Positions 32,660 to 43,429 of a DNA stretch of 64,000 bases are shown here, piece by piece. Numbering within the stretch: position 1 is the first letter of the stretch; every line of letters starts with the position of its first letter. Origin of the DNA: Epichloe hybrida (Eukaryota > Ascomycota > Sordariomycetes > Hypocreales > Clavicipitaceae). The notes beneath the pieces were generated by a model. The model had not been told where the DNA came from, ran no database searches, and was given only the letters and a program-made list of their open reading frames with translations. The translations under genes and the position numbers were made by a program. Where the stretch lies: the NCBI GenBank assembly GCA_019022495.1, contig JAFEKR010000001.1, forward strand, positions 682,001 to 746,000, in the 5' to 3' direction.

Positions 32660-33730
32660 GATGAACGATGATATCGATCCTGCCTGTCCTTTTCCACCAC
32701 CACGGCCGTGGCGGGAACCAAGACGCACGAGGTTGATTTGTCCAAGGGGGGAGAAGCAATGAACGTGACAAGTTCTTTGGATTCTGTTCGGCTCTCGTCA
32801 AGTCGGGACCGTGGTGCTGTTTGTTTATTGCACGAAAAAAAAAAAAAAAAAGAGGCGCAGCCGACTGGCCACTAATTTGTGCCAAAGTGCATGCATACAT
32901 GATCCCTTCCTTGGATGCCTTGCGACACCCCCTCCCCCCCCCCCTCCGGCTCCTAGGTTATCAGAGCTATCTCTCTTTTGATCAGCTAGGCAGGGGCTTT
33001 TAGCAGTGGGTTCAAAGAGCTTACTGAAGATTCACATGGTGTCCGGACTTATGTGGGATTCCAACTTACACTTGGAAGTCATGTCTCTTTACTGCGTCTT
33101 TACATAGGCAGACCTCCCGGGTCTATCAAATTATCAAATTAGTGGCCAAGTCGGCTGCGCCTTCTTCCTTCGTGCAACAGCCTTTGCTGCGTGCCAGTCT
33201 CGAAGAGTCTCCGCTTGCGCCACAGGACAGGATCCGCACGAGTCTTATTGATTGAGCCGCATCCGGGTGGGTATCCAGGGCTCCGTTGTCCCCACTTAAT
33301 ATGCCATCGCTGCATTCGAATACATGCATGTACATGTACATACATGTCATGTAATGCTACTACTAATGCAGACAAGGAACCCTCATGCGCGTGGGTGTAA
33401 TTGCGTGTAACCGTACCGATACGGAGTATTTCTCCCGGGGACCCTTTCACTCCAAACTCTTGACTTTCCATTAGCAGGTACGATCAACTTGAAACAGTGT
33501 CCGAAAAAGGTGCAACAAATTCACGCGCAAGGTCCAAACAAGATGAAAAGATATCAAGCGACCAAGACGTCAACCTCATCACCCAAGGGCCAAGGCTGCA
33601 CAGTCAAGGTGCATGATGAATCGCCATGCATTCAATATCCATCCATGTCTACATGTAATCCATCGCCCCCTTCCATAGACGGATCCCTCCCTCGCCTCTT
33701 CAACCTCAATGGTGCTACATGGTAGTCACT
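32660..33730. other. Intergenic region
   Basis: About 1.07 kb: promoter of PABA synthase on its left and the 3' side of TRS120 on its right. Features are an A-run of 18 at 32835-32852, a CCCCTCCCCCCCCCCCTCC tract near 32929-32945, and a CATGTACATGTACATACATG repeat (33327-33346). The frames are short and unsupported. Confidence 0.5.
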
Positions 33731-36700
33731 TCAAGCCCTGTCCCGCACCGTCAGAACACAGGGCCGTCGGCAATGCCACATCCTTCTTTCCTTAACCCCC
33801 AACGCCGCATCCATCAATCTCTGAGTATCGGATCGCGGACGGCCCACGTCTCCCACGCCATCCGCCGCCCGTTCCTCGAAAACCTGAGCCTCCTCCACCG
33901 ACGCAGCCAGTTCGAACTGACCCCTACAGAGTGCTGTGACTCCAATGACGAAGTCGATGCTTTCATGGCCCTTCAGCTTCGGCAACTGCTGCTGCAGAAC
34001 GCCGTTCCATGCAAACTTTCTAGTGTAGTCGAGGGCGACGTTCAGAGGACGATGGCACAATGCCGGCATGAGTCTGATGATGGGGAGTATTGGCTTCGCT
34101 GTCTTGTTTGCGACTTGTACCTTTACTTGCACGAACTCGTCGACATATGCCACGTTGTCTGGTGCCCCCTCTACCGAGACTGCAATGTCCACCTCGTCGA
34201 CTTTGATGGCTTCAATCATGCGGGATGTGAGACGTACGTTGCGCAGTTCAACGAGGCCATTTCGTTTTGGTATCGACGAGGTATGCCATGTTGCCTTGAG
34301 ATTTTCGAGAAGCTTCTCGCGATACCAAAACGCTTCACGGTTCGCACGCTCCACGTCGGGGGATATCTTGCTGGTGCTGACGACGAATTGCCTTTTTTGA
34401 GCGGGATTGAGGCTTGGCACCGCTTCGTGCGCCTCTTCAATGTGTATTCTTTTCACGGGCATCACGATCCTGCTTGTTTTCCCAGGTAGAATGCTGTCTT
34501 CGACGGCCATTCCACCTTGGCCCTCCAGACGAACCGACATTTGACTGGGCCAGGCGTTACGTAGGTCAACAGCTAGCAAGAAGTATTCATCGGACCATGT
34601 CAACGATGCATTGGCTCCAAGACGCTCGCGCATTGGCTCGGGGATTGGCCCCGGCAGGGGCACGGCATCAATGCGCGAGAGTTCCACGCTGGCATTGACT
34701 GTTACCGTCAAGTCTAACAATACTTGGCGTGTATAGAATTGCTCCGTGACTTCATCCCGCGGTACACCCAGGAACGTATAGTCAGCTTGGATCGTCGCCT
34801 GCGTTAATCCCGGCTTGCCTAGGATCTCAAACTCAAAGTTTGCTTCTCCGCCGGGCGGGATGTGTCGACTCTGGTCATTTCTGGGCAGCCTTAGGGCCTG
34901 CTTCTTCATAAGAATCAGCTCATACTCGTAGAGCTCCTCAGGCGTGGCATCGCGCTTATCTAGCGCTGCTTGCAATGGGCCCTGTGTAGAGTCCTTGAAT
35001 GAAAAGAGCATGAAGTCCACAGGCGTCGGTGAGGTGTTCTGCATTGTAACGGTAAAGACTTGCCGCTCGCCTTCGAGTAGCATGACTGATGATTGGGCCA
35101 GATTGGTCGATTTGATCACCACTATAGGCTGGGGTTGAACGACGTTGAGTTTCAGCACTTTCATCTGCAATTTGACAGGTGGCGCGCCCCAAGCGTCTGC
35201 TGACCCATCTGTGATGAACATTCCTTTGTATTTGATCTTCTCCGCCCGTGACGGTGTCCAGTGTTTGGAAAATACGGGGAAGCGGCGTTCGCGACAACCA
35301 CGGATCTTGACGATGGCACCTGTGATCTTGATGGGCCCGGATGCTTTCGGTCGGCCCCTCAGACGAACCAGCTGCGTGCGATAGGGGCCAAGAAGCGCTC
35401 TCTCGGCAACCGATTCGAACTCGACGCCTTCGGTGTCCAGACGCATACTCTCAACCTCAACCTCAACATCATACGTGTTCTGAAGAGTGAGTTTGAATGT
35501 GGCCAGCTCATCAGCTACCAGGTTCTCCGCGGGTATTTCATCTGGTTCTTTGAGAAAGGGATTGTATATGAATGGATTGACATCTTGCGAGGCGCGTAGA
35601 GTCACGGCGCCAGGGAGCACATTCTTAGCATGTGGGACAGGGATTCGTGAACTGGGAAGGGCCTCCAACGCGATCCCACGGATAAGAAATTCGTCCCAGT
35701 ATTCGGCCGCCATGCCAGGCAGGCCGAATCGGTCAGCAAGGGTGGCCGTGCGAGAAATGTTTGTCACTAGCCGGACCTGTTCATCTCTGTGTATATGCGG
35801 CGCTGCATCCTCTCGCCTCGGTCCTGGAGCGATTCCCGATCCAGCGGTCCGCATAAGATCGCTAGAGAACTTGAGCACGCCATTGAAGTCGGGCAACGCT
35901 TCAGAAAAGTTGATGCACGCTCGCAGAATGTTCAGTTTGATTTCGGTGAACCCGAGGAACCGAGTTGAGGATTGTGCAAGAACTCTGGCTTTCGTGGCAG
36001 CCTCCGAGTCATCCACACCGACAGACGTGTCCTGGCTTTTTCGCATGTCAAACCCAACTACGCCGTAGGACTTGCACAGCAGATCGAGGAATGCCTCAAT
36101 GCCATGCTCAATGTCCCCTTCTCCTAGATCGAGCGCCACTCCGGCGGCACTGGTCTTGTCGCTGCCTGGCACCAGTGACACCAAGCCTGCTGCAGGATGC
36201 ACACCAGCTTCAGCAGCACCACGCGTGCGGGCTTCTACCAAGCCCCCGATGAGCACGGAGATCAGTTCTCGAACTACCATTGCCTTTTTCCGACGGAGTC
36301 CGAGAGGGCCAAGAACACTGGCTATTCCGCACAATATAGATGTTCTGTCAGCAATAGTGAGCAGTTCCGTGCCAGACGAAGGAAATGCCTTGAAAAGAGT
36401 GTTCACGATTTGCTGCCTTGGGGGTATGATGGAAAGTCGAGGAGATGTGGTCAAGCCATGCCAGGGTATCTGCCCTGTGACAATAGTATCAAGCGCTTGC
36501 CGGTCCAGCTTGCCACCATTGAGATGCACCGCGGACAAAATTTTGCAAAATCGGATGGTTGTTTCCGCGAGGGGGAGCGGTGGCAGGTTTTCGCTGGATA
36601 TCCGAGAATAGAGGCCCAGGATTCTATCGAGGAGCTCAGGCAACAAGACTTGCAGATGACGAAGATGCTTGGGTTGGGAGGGATCGCCAGCATCATCCGA

Positions 36701-38103
36701 TTTGATGAGGCTAGCCACGCTGGTAGGCCGCTCTTGACTTGGCAAACACACCGTAGGTACCTGGAACTCCAAGTCGAACCAGCCGAGCAGGAAAAGATTG
36801 ACGAGAATAAGTTCAAGAGCCTTTCCGTGCCAAATATGGTCGTTTAATGACCGACATGTAGTGGCACCCTCCGAGAGCTCCTTTAACGAATCGCTCCATC
36901 GTCCCGCCTGCAAGTACATGGATCCGATCAGCACCGAGCTTCGTCCCTTTCCACGGAGCCGCCAACGGTCATTTGCACCGCCAGGACCAAAACCTTGCAC
37001 AGAAACTCGATCTCGACTGACATCACGCGATTTATCCATGTCAGCTTTTTGGGGCTTTTGATCCGGACTCGAGTGTCCCGTGCTGATGTCGTTCAGCCCG
37101 TTGTCTGGACTCATTGGCGTGGCTGACAGCCCGCTTCGAGGAGGTGTCGACGGTCGACCAGTCATTGCATTGCTGGGTGGTCGGGATGAAATAGGCGGCA
37201 TGGACATGCGTGATTGGGCTTTGTCTGCGACGCTCGACGCCGAACTGGACCGGGAAATCTGCTGTGAGGCGGACAACTGGGTGTTTCGGCGCGGCATTTT
37301 CCCTGGACTTCCATCACTTGCGCCATTGCTGTCCCACGCTTTTCCGTTCATAGGTTTCGTCGCCACGTGCACCCCAGGGGACTCGATAGTGGTCATGGCT
37401 TCGAAAGATTTTGCCAGTGTCGTCATCTCGGCTAACAGCGAGGAGGATATATCACACATGATTGTCTTCACAGTGGTACGCTTGCACTCCTCAATCGGCG
37501 GCACAGTGACGATGTCATCGGGCATGGTGAACGTGCTGCCCTTGGGGACAGTGTAGTCAAATATGACGACATTGTGCACAAGAGCTTTGGGGTAGTTGTC
37601 CCGCAGCACCTCGAGCTCCTGCTCCAAGGCTCGTATATTTCTTTCGGCCGCAGATGCAGCAGTTGCCCCGCTAGCCGAGTGCCTCTTGCTAAACGATAAC
37701 TCCTGAAGCTCCTTGCCGTCGGCTAAGGCGATTAATGCCAAAGGTTCCCGGTACAGGTCGAACGGCGACAGGGCGAGGTGTGAAGGGGGAGGCACATGTG
37801 TTATGAGCTCGAAAAATATTGCGCCATCACGATAGGCCAATGGAGAGAACATGTCTGCGAAAGAACATACAGTTAGCATCCACAGTCCATGGAAAAAGTC
37901 GAGACACGAGATAAGAATCTACTGTGGGAAACACTACTTCTGTTAGGCCGTCCATCGACGCTGATGTCCTTGAGGTGAACGACATGTTCCTGTTGTAGTC
38001 TCTGGACAAAGGGAGTGAATCGCTCAGCCTTGATCTTGCCCAGGGGCAGAAGAAGGGCCCTCACCCTCGCGGGAGCGATGGGAAGCAACGGATCCGAGCT
38101 CAT
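33731..38103 (-). CDS. TRS120: TRAPP II subunit Trs120 (HypA-type)
   Basis: Two exons (38103-37938 and 37854-33731) give 1429 residues. The first exon encodes MSSDPLLPIAPARVRALLLP and ends at DGRPNR; the intron splits an Asn codon and the second exon opens MFSPLAYRDGAIFFELITH. Known: Trs120/TRAPPC9 is a large specific subunit of TRAPP II, which activates Rab11-type GTPases at the late Golgi; in Aspergillus it is HypA. The predicted N-terminal helical region includes a Ser/Pro-rich insert (about residues 240-325). Residues beyond ~800 show repeated beta-sandwich-like segments (YDVEVEVESMRLDTEGVEFE, then KHWTPSRAEKIKYKG). Length matches the family (~1300-1450). A weaker reading using GAGT borders nearby would break the conserved join. 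Confidence 0.93.
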
Positions 38104-38873
38104 GTCTTATTATTGCGGTCGTCGCAACATGGTCTAGCAAATAGTGTTGAGATCAGAGCATCGCTCGCGGGGCTCGGGCTCAAGATGATGGATGGGCAGC
38201 CGAGCGAATTGTCGTTGCATGCTTTGGGCCTCGGGGGCTATTATGTGCGCATGCTCTTCGTTTTGAAATGCTTCTCGTTTTCAGGAAAAAGAGCAGGGGG
38301 GGGCGGGGGAGACTGGTCCGGGGCGTTGACTTCGGGAACGGAATCCGAGTTCGAGGTTGGATTACCATGCCCTTTTTAAGTTACGAAGTTCAAGTTGCAG
38401 CCAACTTGCAATTGACCGTCAGCCACATGGACAAGCTGGCGATTAGACTATTTGGCCCGAGGCGGTGCGACAATGGTTACAAGTGGCTGAGTGGGTTGAA
38501 CCTAGCCACATGCATCTTGGGGCACACGGGCAACTTGGCTTGGGGTCGGTGTGACTGATAATTCTGGCCGGTCCATCAGGGGGTAGACAATTCAAAATAA
38601 AAAGAAGAAGAAACAACAATGCAAAGCATCCGAGAGCTCAGTTGCATGTGTTGTGCCTGCATAACAAAAATCTATTCTTTGTCGTAGGGTCTCAGTGTCA
38701 AGACCAAAAGGGCTATTTTGGCGTGCAATGCACTACGAAGCACAAGGCCGCCTCGGATTCCCAAGCCTTGCTCTCCAAAAGAACTAGAACACGCCTACTA
38801 ATAAGTCTTCACTCGGAATCACATCGGGCCCATCCAATCTGATTACTCACAGTTTCGCGCCTAGCGAGGTTCC
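38104..38873. other. Intergenic region
   Basis: Promoter of TRS120 and 3' side of the SDR-like gene, 770 bp. A G-run (AGCAGGGGGGGGCGGGGG, 38290-38307) is the only distinctive feature. No gene is supported. Confidence 0.45.
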
Positions 38874-40124
38874 TCATGTCCCCCCGGAGGGCCCCGGAGG
38901 GCCCTGGCTGGACCCCGTCGCCTGGGGGCTCTTGTCCCCAGTCTTCTTGGCCCTTTTTGCCTCTTCCTTCAGCTCGCTTTCGAAAATGTCGACGGCTAGG
39001 CTCGAATCTACGAAATCTTCCATTTCTTCCGTCACCGTCTTCAGCTTCTCCTTGACGGCCAATGCAGCTTCCGCGCCAACAATATGTCGCGATGGAGGGT
39101 TCTCGTGACCACCGACAGCTATAAGCGCGTGAACAGTTTCACTCACGAGTTTGTCCAGAGCATGGGTCGGAAGCTTTGGGTAACGAGAGACAATCTCACC
39201 ACGACCAAGCTCCGGCTCGAGTGACATACTGCCTGGGGTCGACGGCGTAGCAACTTCGTCGGGTACTTCTGGTATAGCAGTTTCTGGGTCGGAGTTCAAA
39301 ACATTCACAAGTATATCGCGTACGTTGGGCGCCGTGGGATACGCGTCCACGTATGCTGGTATCTGCGGCGCAAACACAAGACGGTTCGTGAGCGATTGTA
39401 TCTCCATGTTGGGTTGAACAATTGTGACCTTGATGTTGAAGGGAGCCACTTCATATGCCAACGAGTCACAGTATCCTTCCAGACCCCAAGTCGCAGCCGA
39501 GAACATGGATAAGCCCGGGGTTCCCAGATGGCCACAGGTGCTGGTGAGCGCAATGATATGGCCGGTGTGCTGCCGCCTCAGCACAGGTAGTGTGGCCTTG
39601 ATGAAGTTGACTTGTGAAAAAAACATGGCCTCAAACTGCTGTCGGACCAGGCTTTGAGTGTGAGGGTTTGTTGAGAGCTCTTCAACTGTGCCGACAACGG
39701 CTGCGACGAATCGCAATCGTTAGTTTCCCAAGTAGGTCAATTCCAGAGCACCAATGCAATCGAGTTTTGCCATACCTTCCGATCTGCAACATAGAAGAAT
39801 GTCAATTCGTCCAAAGACTGTGACAGCTTCTGCGACAGCTGACAAACAAGAACTCATGTTTCCATCGCAGCGAATGCCGCGTATTCGGTGTTTCCAGCCC
39901 TCTCGGTCTTTGCGCGTGCTTTTGCACTCCCCGATCAGTTCCCGAAATTCGGCGCTGCGTTGCTCGTGGTCAATTTCATGGGGCGGCAAACACGCAATCA
40001 CATAGTCACCGTGGGACAGCAGCTGGCGAATCAACCGGACCGCCAACGGTGACAGCGCAGACGTGATGAGCCATGTGCGTGGCGAATTGTGTGTCGCTGC
40101 AGGTTGCGATTCCTCATCAGCCAT
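38874..40124 (-). CDS. Degenerate short-chain dehydrogenase/reductase-like protein
   Basis: Exons 40124-39776 and 39700-38874 give 391 residues across a 75 bp intron (gtatgg...cgcag). The SDR fold is readable: a first strand (RTWLITSALSPLAVRLIRQL), VFGRIDILLCCRSEA, FKATLPVLRR-like helix, HIIALTSTCGHLGTPGLS with Ser170, then GLEGYCDSLAYEVAPFNIKV, which is the typical post-active-site helix and strand. The enzyme features are missing: the TGxxxGxG cofactor loop is replaced by SALSPLA, and the Tyr/Lys pair of YxxxK is Phe183/Thr187 (MFSAATW). Length is longer than a classical SDR (~250) because of a C-terminal tail rich in Glu, Lys, Pro and Gly. Inference: a nonenzymatic or altered-chemistry paralogue. 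The gene start is chosen at MADEESQPA since upstream codons lack an ATG. Confidence 0.85.
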
Positions 40125-40477
40125 GGCAAAAGCCCCCAGGTCAACGGAACAAGTAGGAGAGAGAAAAGGGCTACGGTCTGGTTTAGGCTCATGCCAAGTC
40201 GCCGAGCCGAGTGAAAGCTTCGGCGAGGCAATCTGCAAAGTTGAAGCTCAATCGGGATGCAAGGTCCGCATACGGTTTCTGGCGGAAGTAAAGCTAAGAA
40301 GAAGGGGGAGAGAGAAAAAAAAGACAGAGACAGGCTAATTGTCCTACACTAGACGCCAAGTTTTGTGCGTTGGCTCGGCACTTGCAAAAAGAGCATCAGC
40401 TTTCCGCTTCCGCGTCTGGGATATGCCTGCGTACAAAGGTTCGTGGCTCAGTGTGCAACAAGATCGAGAAGTCGCCT

Positions 40478-40810
40478 TCAGCGGGGCTGGCTTGGTTGGT
40501 TGTGGCTGAACGCCAGCAGCAACATGTTCGCATTACAAGTCGGTCCAACTTGCAAGTGATTGATTGGCGTGGAAAGGCAGTTTCTTGGCCAAGAGAAAGG
40601 CGTATCGAAAACAGGAAAGTGGGAGGAAGGAATGAAAACAGTAGCCACCAACCACATACGGAACGAGGGAGGAGGTGCAGGTATTGATGCGTATCGGACA
40701 GAGCCGGGACCTGCAGCAGACGGCGATGGGTTGGATTTTGTGGCGGTTGTGGTGGAGGCCCGTTGTTGGCCATAATAGCCGCCTCCCGCCCTGTTGCTGC
40801 TAGTCGCCAT
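40478..40810 (-). CDS. Small hypothetical protein, exon structure uncertain
   Basis: A frame opens at the ATG at 40810 with MATSSNRAGGGYYGQQRAST and remains protein-like through VRYASIPAPPPSF. At that point a strong donor (gtatgtgg) occurs. Reading straight through gives 110 residues; splicing to an acceptor near 40564 (ttgcaag) rejoins the same frame and gives a shorter product. The Ser/Thr/Gly/Pro-rich start is typical of small fungal membrane-anchored proteins, but no family is recognised. Low complexity could also produce this frame by chance. Confidence 0.35.
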   Translation of the reverse strand: MATSSNRAGGGYYGQQRASTTTATKSNPSPSAAGPGSVRYASIPAPPPSFRMWLVATVFIPSSHFPVFDTPFSWPRNCLSTPINHLQVGPTCNANMLLLAFSHNQPSQPR

Positions 40811-41102
40811 CGCTTTGTCGAATCAAAGGTCAGGCACGCGTGCGGGAAGCATGTGCGACTTGTCGATGTCTGTTCTGTTCAGTTTTCATCAGGGACGGTG
40901 TTGGGTCAAGTTATAAGTTTGGATGGAAGCCAGGCCGCACAGAGCAGTTCGACTCACGGGTGACTGAAGTGACTGAAAGAGCAACATAGTTGCATGTGCC
41001 GGGCGAACCTGGCGTGCAAATAGAAGATGCTTCAACGACCAACGACCGACGACCAGGAGGGGAGAGTTGTCATGATAAATAAAAATAGCAAGCACACAAA
41101 AG

Positions 41103-41191
41103 TAGGCAAGGTAGGCGAGGTAGGCGAGGCAGGCAAGGAAGGCAAGGAAGACAAGGAAGACAAGGAAGGCAAGGTAGGCAAGGTAGGTAGG
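41103..41191. repeat. Minisatellite, AAGGTAGGC-type units
   Basis: About ten imperfect 9-base units (GGCAAGGTA, GGCGAGGTA, GACAAGGAA and similar) in tandem. The units evolve by single substitutions between neighbours, as in a slippage-prone minisatellite. Non-coding, in the gene-poor stretch left of the transporter gene. Confidence 0.9.
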
Positions 41192-41323
41192 GACTCGACC
41201 AGGGACTGAAAGACTTCGGAGCCTGCGGAGTGTGGAAGTATTGACGACTTGTTGACTTGATTCAAACTTTACACCCAGTGTAGGGAGAAGGTGCAGCCGA
41301 GCACAGGCAGGTGCCAGACAGCT

Positions 41324-41372
41324 GGCAGCGTTGGCAGCATCGACAGCATCGGCAGCATTGGCCGCATCAACG
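41324..41372. repeat. Imperfect GGCAGCAT tandem repeat
   Basis: Five to six imperfect 9-base units (GGCAGCGTT, GGCAGCATC, GACAGCATC, GGCAGCATT, GGCCGCATC) in a row. Non-coding. Confidence 0.75.
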
Positions 41373-41416
41373 GATGGAGATGGCAAGAACAAGCCCAAGC
41401 CAGGAAATAGCAAGGA

Positions 41417-41479
41417 GGCCAGACGCCAGACGCCAGACGCCAGCAACCCAGCGACCCAGCGACCCAGCGACCCAGCGAC
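41417..41479. repeat. Two adjacent short tandem repeats
   Basis: First CCAGACG units (four, 41419-41442), then CCCAGCGA units of 8 bases (five, 41447-41479). The two arrays lie back to back and share the CCAG/AGCG core. Together with the arrays at 41103 and 41324 this makes three unrelated minisatellites within 400 bases. Confidence 0.85.
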
Positions 41480-43429
41480 GCCTTGAACAGTTGTTTCCGG
41501 GTCTGGACTGCCACGATGGATGGAACATTATTACATAAATCGTTTGATGAGGGATTGGTGGCCTCGCCAACACTGCCGCACCGCCCCGGCCCATGTCCAA
41601 CGAACCAGACATTGCCCGTCCGCCCACCTTGATCCGCCCACCTTAATCCGCCTGGAGGCACGGAACTTTCAGACGTCGCTCAAATTATTATTAATGTGGG
41701 GAAACAAAACACCGAGCCACGAAATCATCACGTCAATCCTTGCACCGGCCTTGATCCTGGGTTGCCTCTCTCACACTTCTTCCTCCTTTGACCAGACGCG
41801 TCTGAACCGGCATTCCGAGATGAGCTTCCTGTGCCCACGGCGGCCCTTGTTCCGCGCCGAAGGGGAGATGACGCTTCAATCAGACCAGACACGACTCCGT
41901 ACACTCAACGAACGCAATCGTCAGCCGAGACGCCAGGACCTCCATGAATTCCCATGTCTCAGAACAATGCAACGCCAAAGACACTGATCATGACCACGGC
42001 CACGTTGGGACGGGTGAGCACGGGCTTCGCGTACCCCGGAAAAAACCAAGCCCTGCCGGTCACTAAGTCCTGACAAACAAAGCGAAAATGACATGATCGC
42101 CATCACATCCGCGTTATATCGATGTTGCATGCTCTCCACATGTCAGATACAACGCGCAGAGGCGACGGAAGAAAGGTTGCTCGCAAAGACATTACTAGGT
42201 TTCTTTTCACTTTGGACAATGCCCCTGCCAGAGCGGCCCGGGAGTTCAAATCATACCATGACATGCAGTCCACCTCGGCGGAACAGAGGGCAATGTCCGT
42301 CCAGTCACTGTCTGTTGCTGCCGCATTGTTGCCACGGTTCGTACATGTAGCACTCTGAAACATGGACAAGTCGATTTGGACGGGGTTCGCCCCCCATGCT
42401 CTTCATGTAGCTATGTATGTGGTCCCTGGTAGGTCATCAGATCAGCCTTGCGAGGTTTCCGCAACGCTCTAATGAACGGATCCAGATCTTCGCCTCTCAA
42501 AACATGAGCACGTAAACAAAGTTTAGCGTCGTTTCAGTGGATGTGATGTCGACCAGGGCGTTATGCAGTGCACCTCTGCTTGAGCAATCATCCCCTGGCC
42601 GGCACCAGTGCTCTGGGGTGAGGCGCCGGGGCTTGCCTCATGATCACAAGCGGGGAGTAGAAAGATGGTGTGGTGCAAGCTCGTCAACGTTCCATCTCGA
42701 TTTGTCAACGGAGTGAAGGCCGTGAAATCACCAAAAGTCATCAATCCATGTGGCAACCTTGACACAAACGCAATGCGGATTCAAGTTGAGATTGAGTCGA
42801 GGGTCGATCCATCCATATGATTCAATGATTCAGCGTCCACAGTATATGATCCAGGTGCGGATTATAGAGCAGATCAGCCAGTCGCTCAACTTTCGAGAAA
42901 CACGTTACACACGCCTAGCATACCTCCCAGGGTGTCCTGTCTGCCCTATCCATGCCACTCGATCCAGGTCCTTGACGAATGATATGTTGTTGGTCCGCCC
43001 GTCGCTCACTCACCCTCCCTCGGGCACCCCAAAGAGGCGCGCTCCGCCGTGATGCGTTATTTCGGCAGTATTACGGACACCACAGTCAAGAAGGAGCGTT
43101 CATCAACCGACATCCATCTGAAACAAGGACGAGAATTATCCATCGGATACGTGCCTTGAGCATCCCGAGGGAGGGGGGGTGTCAACATGAGAGTCTCTGG
43201 CCTGCCCGCCCCTACCCCCCCCCTTCGGCTGCTGGGGCACGTACCTGGGTAGGTTGTTGTTCCCGTCGGGTCACCTGGTGATACACCTCACTACACTGTT
43301 CGAAGAAAGAGACGTGCTGAAAGGTGATGTACTTTTGTCTTCTGTGAAAACTATTTCATGTACCTCGCAGCGTTATATATATACCCGACGACACATGACG
43401 TTTTTTTTTTTTGCTTTTCTTTTTTTCAA
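41480..43429. other. Gene-poor intergenic region
   Basis: About 1.95 kb with no supportable gene on either strand. The 3' end of the transporter gene lies at its right edge, with T-rich runs (43401-43427). Several short frames exist but none has family-like sequence. This is among the longest gene-free stretches in the euchromatic part of the window. Confidence 0.5.

Noticed and set aside
41103..41479. CRISPR-like array
   Set aside because: Units are short, contiguous and lack spacers, and the genome is eukaryotic. These are minisatellites.
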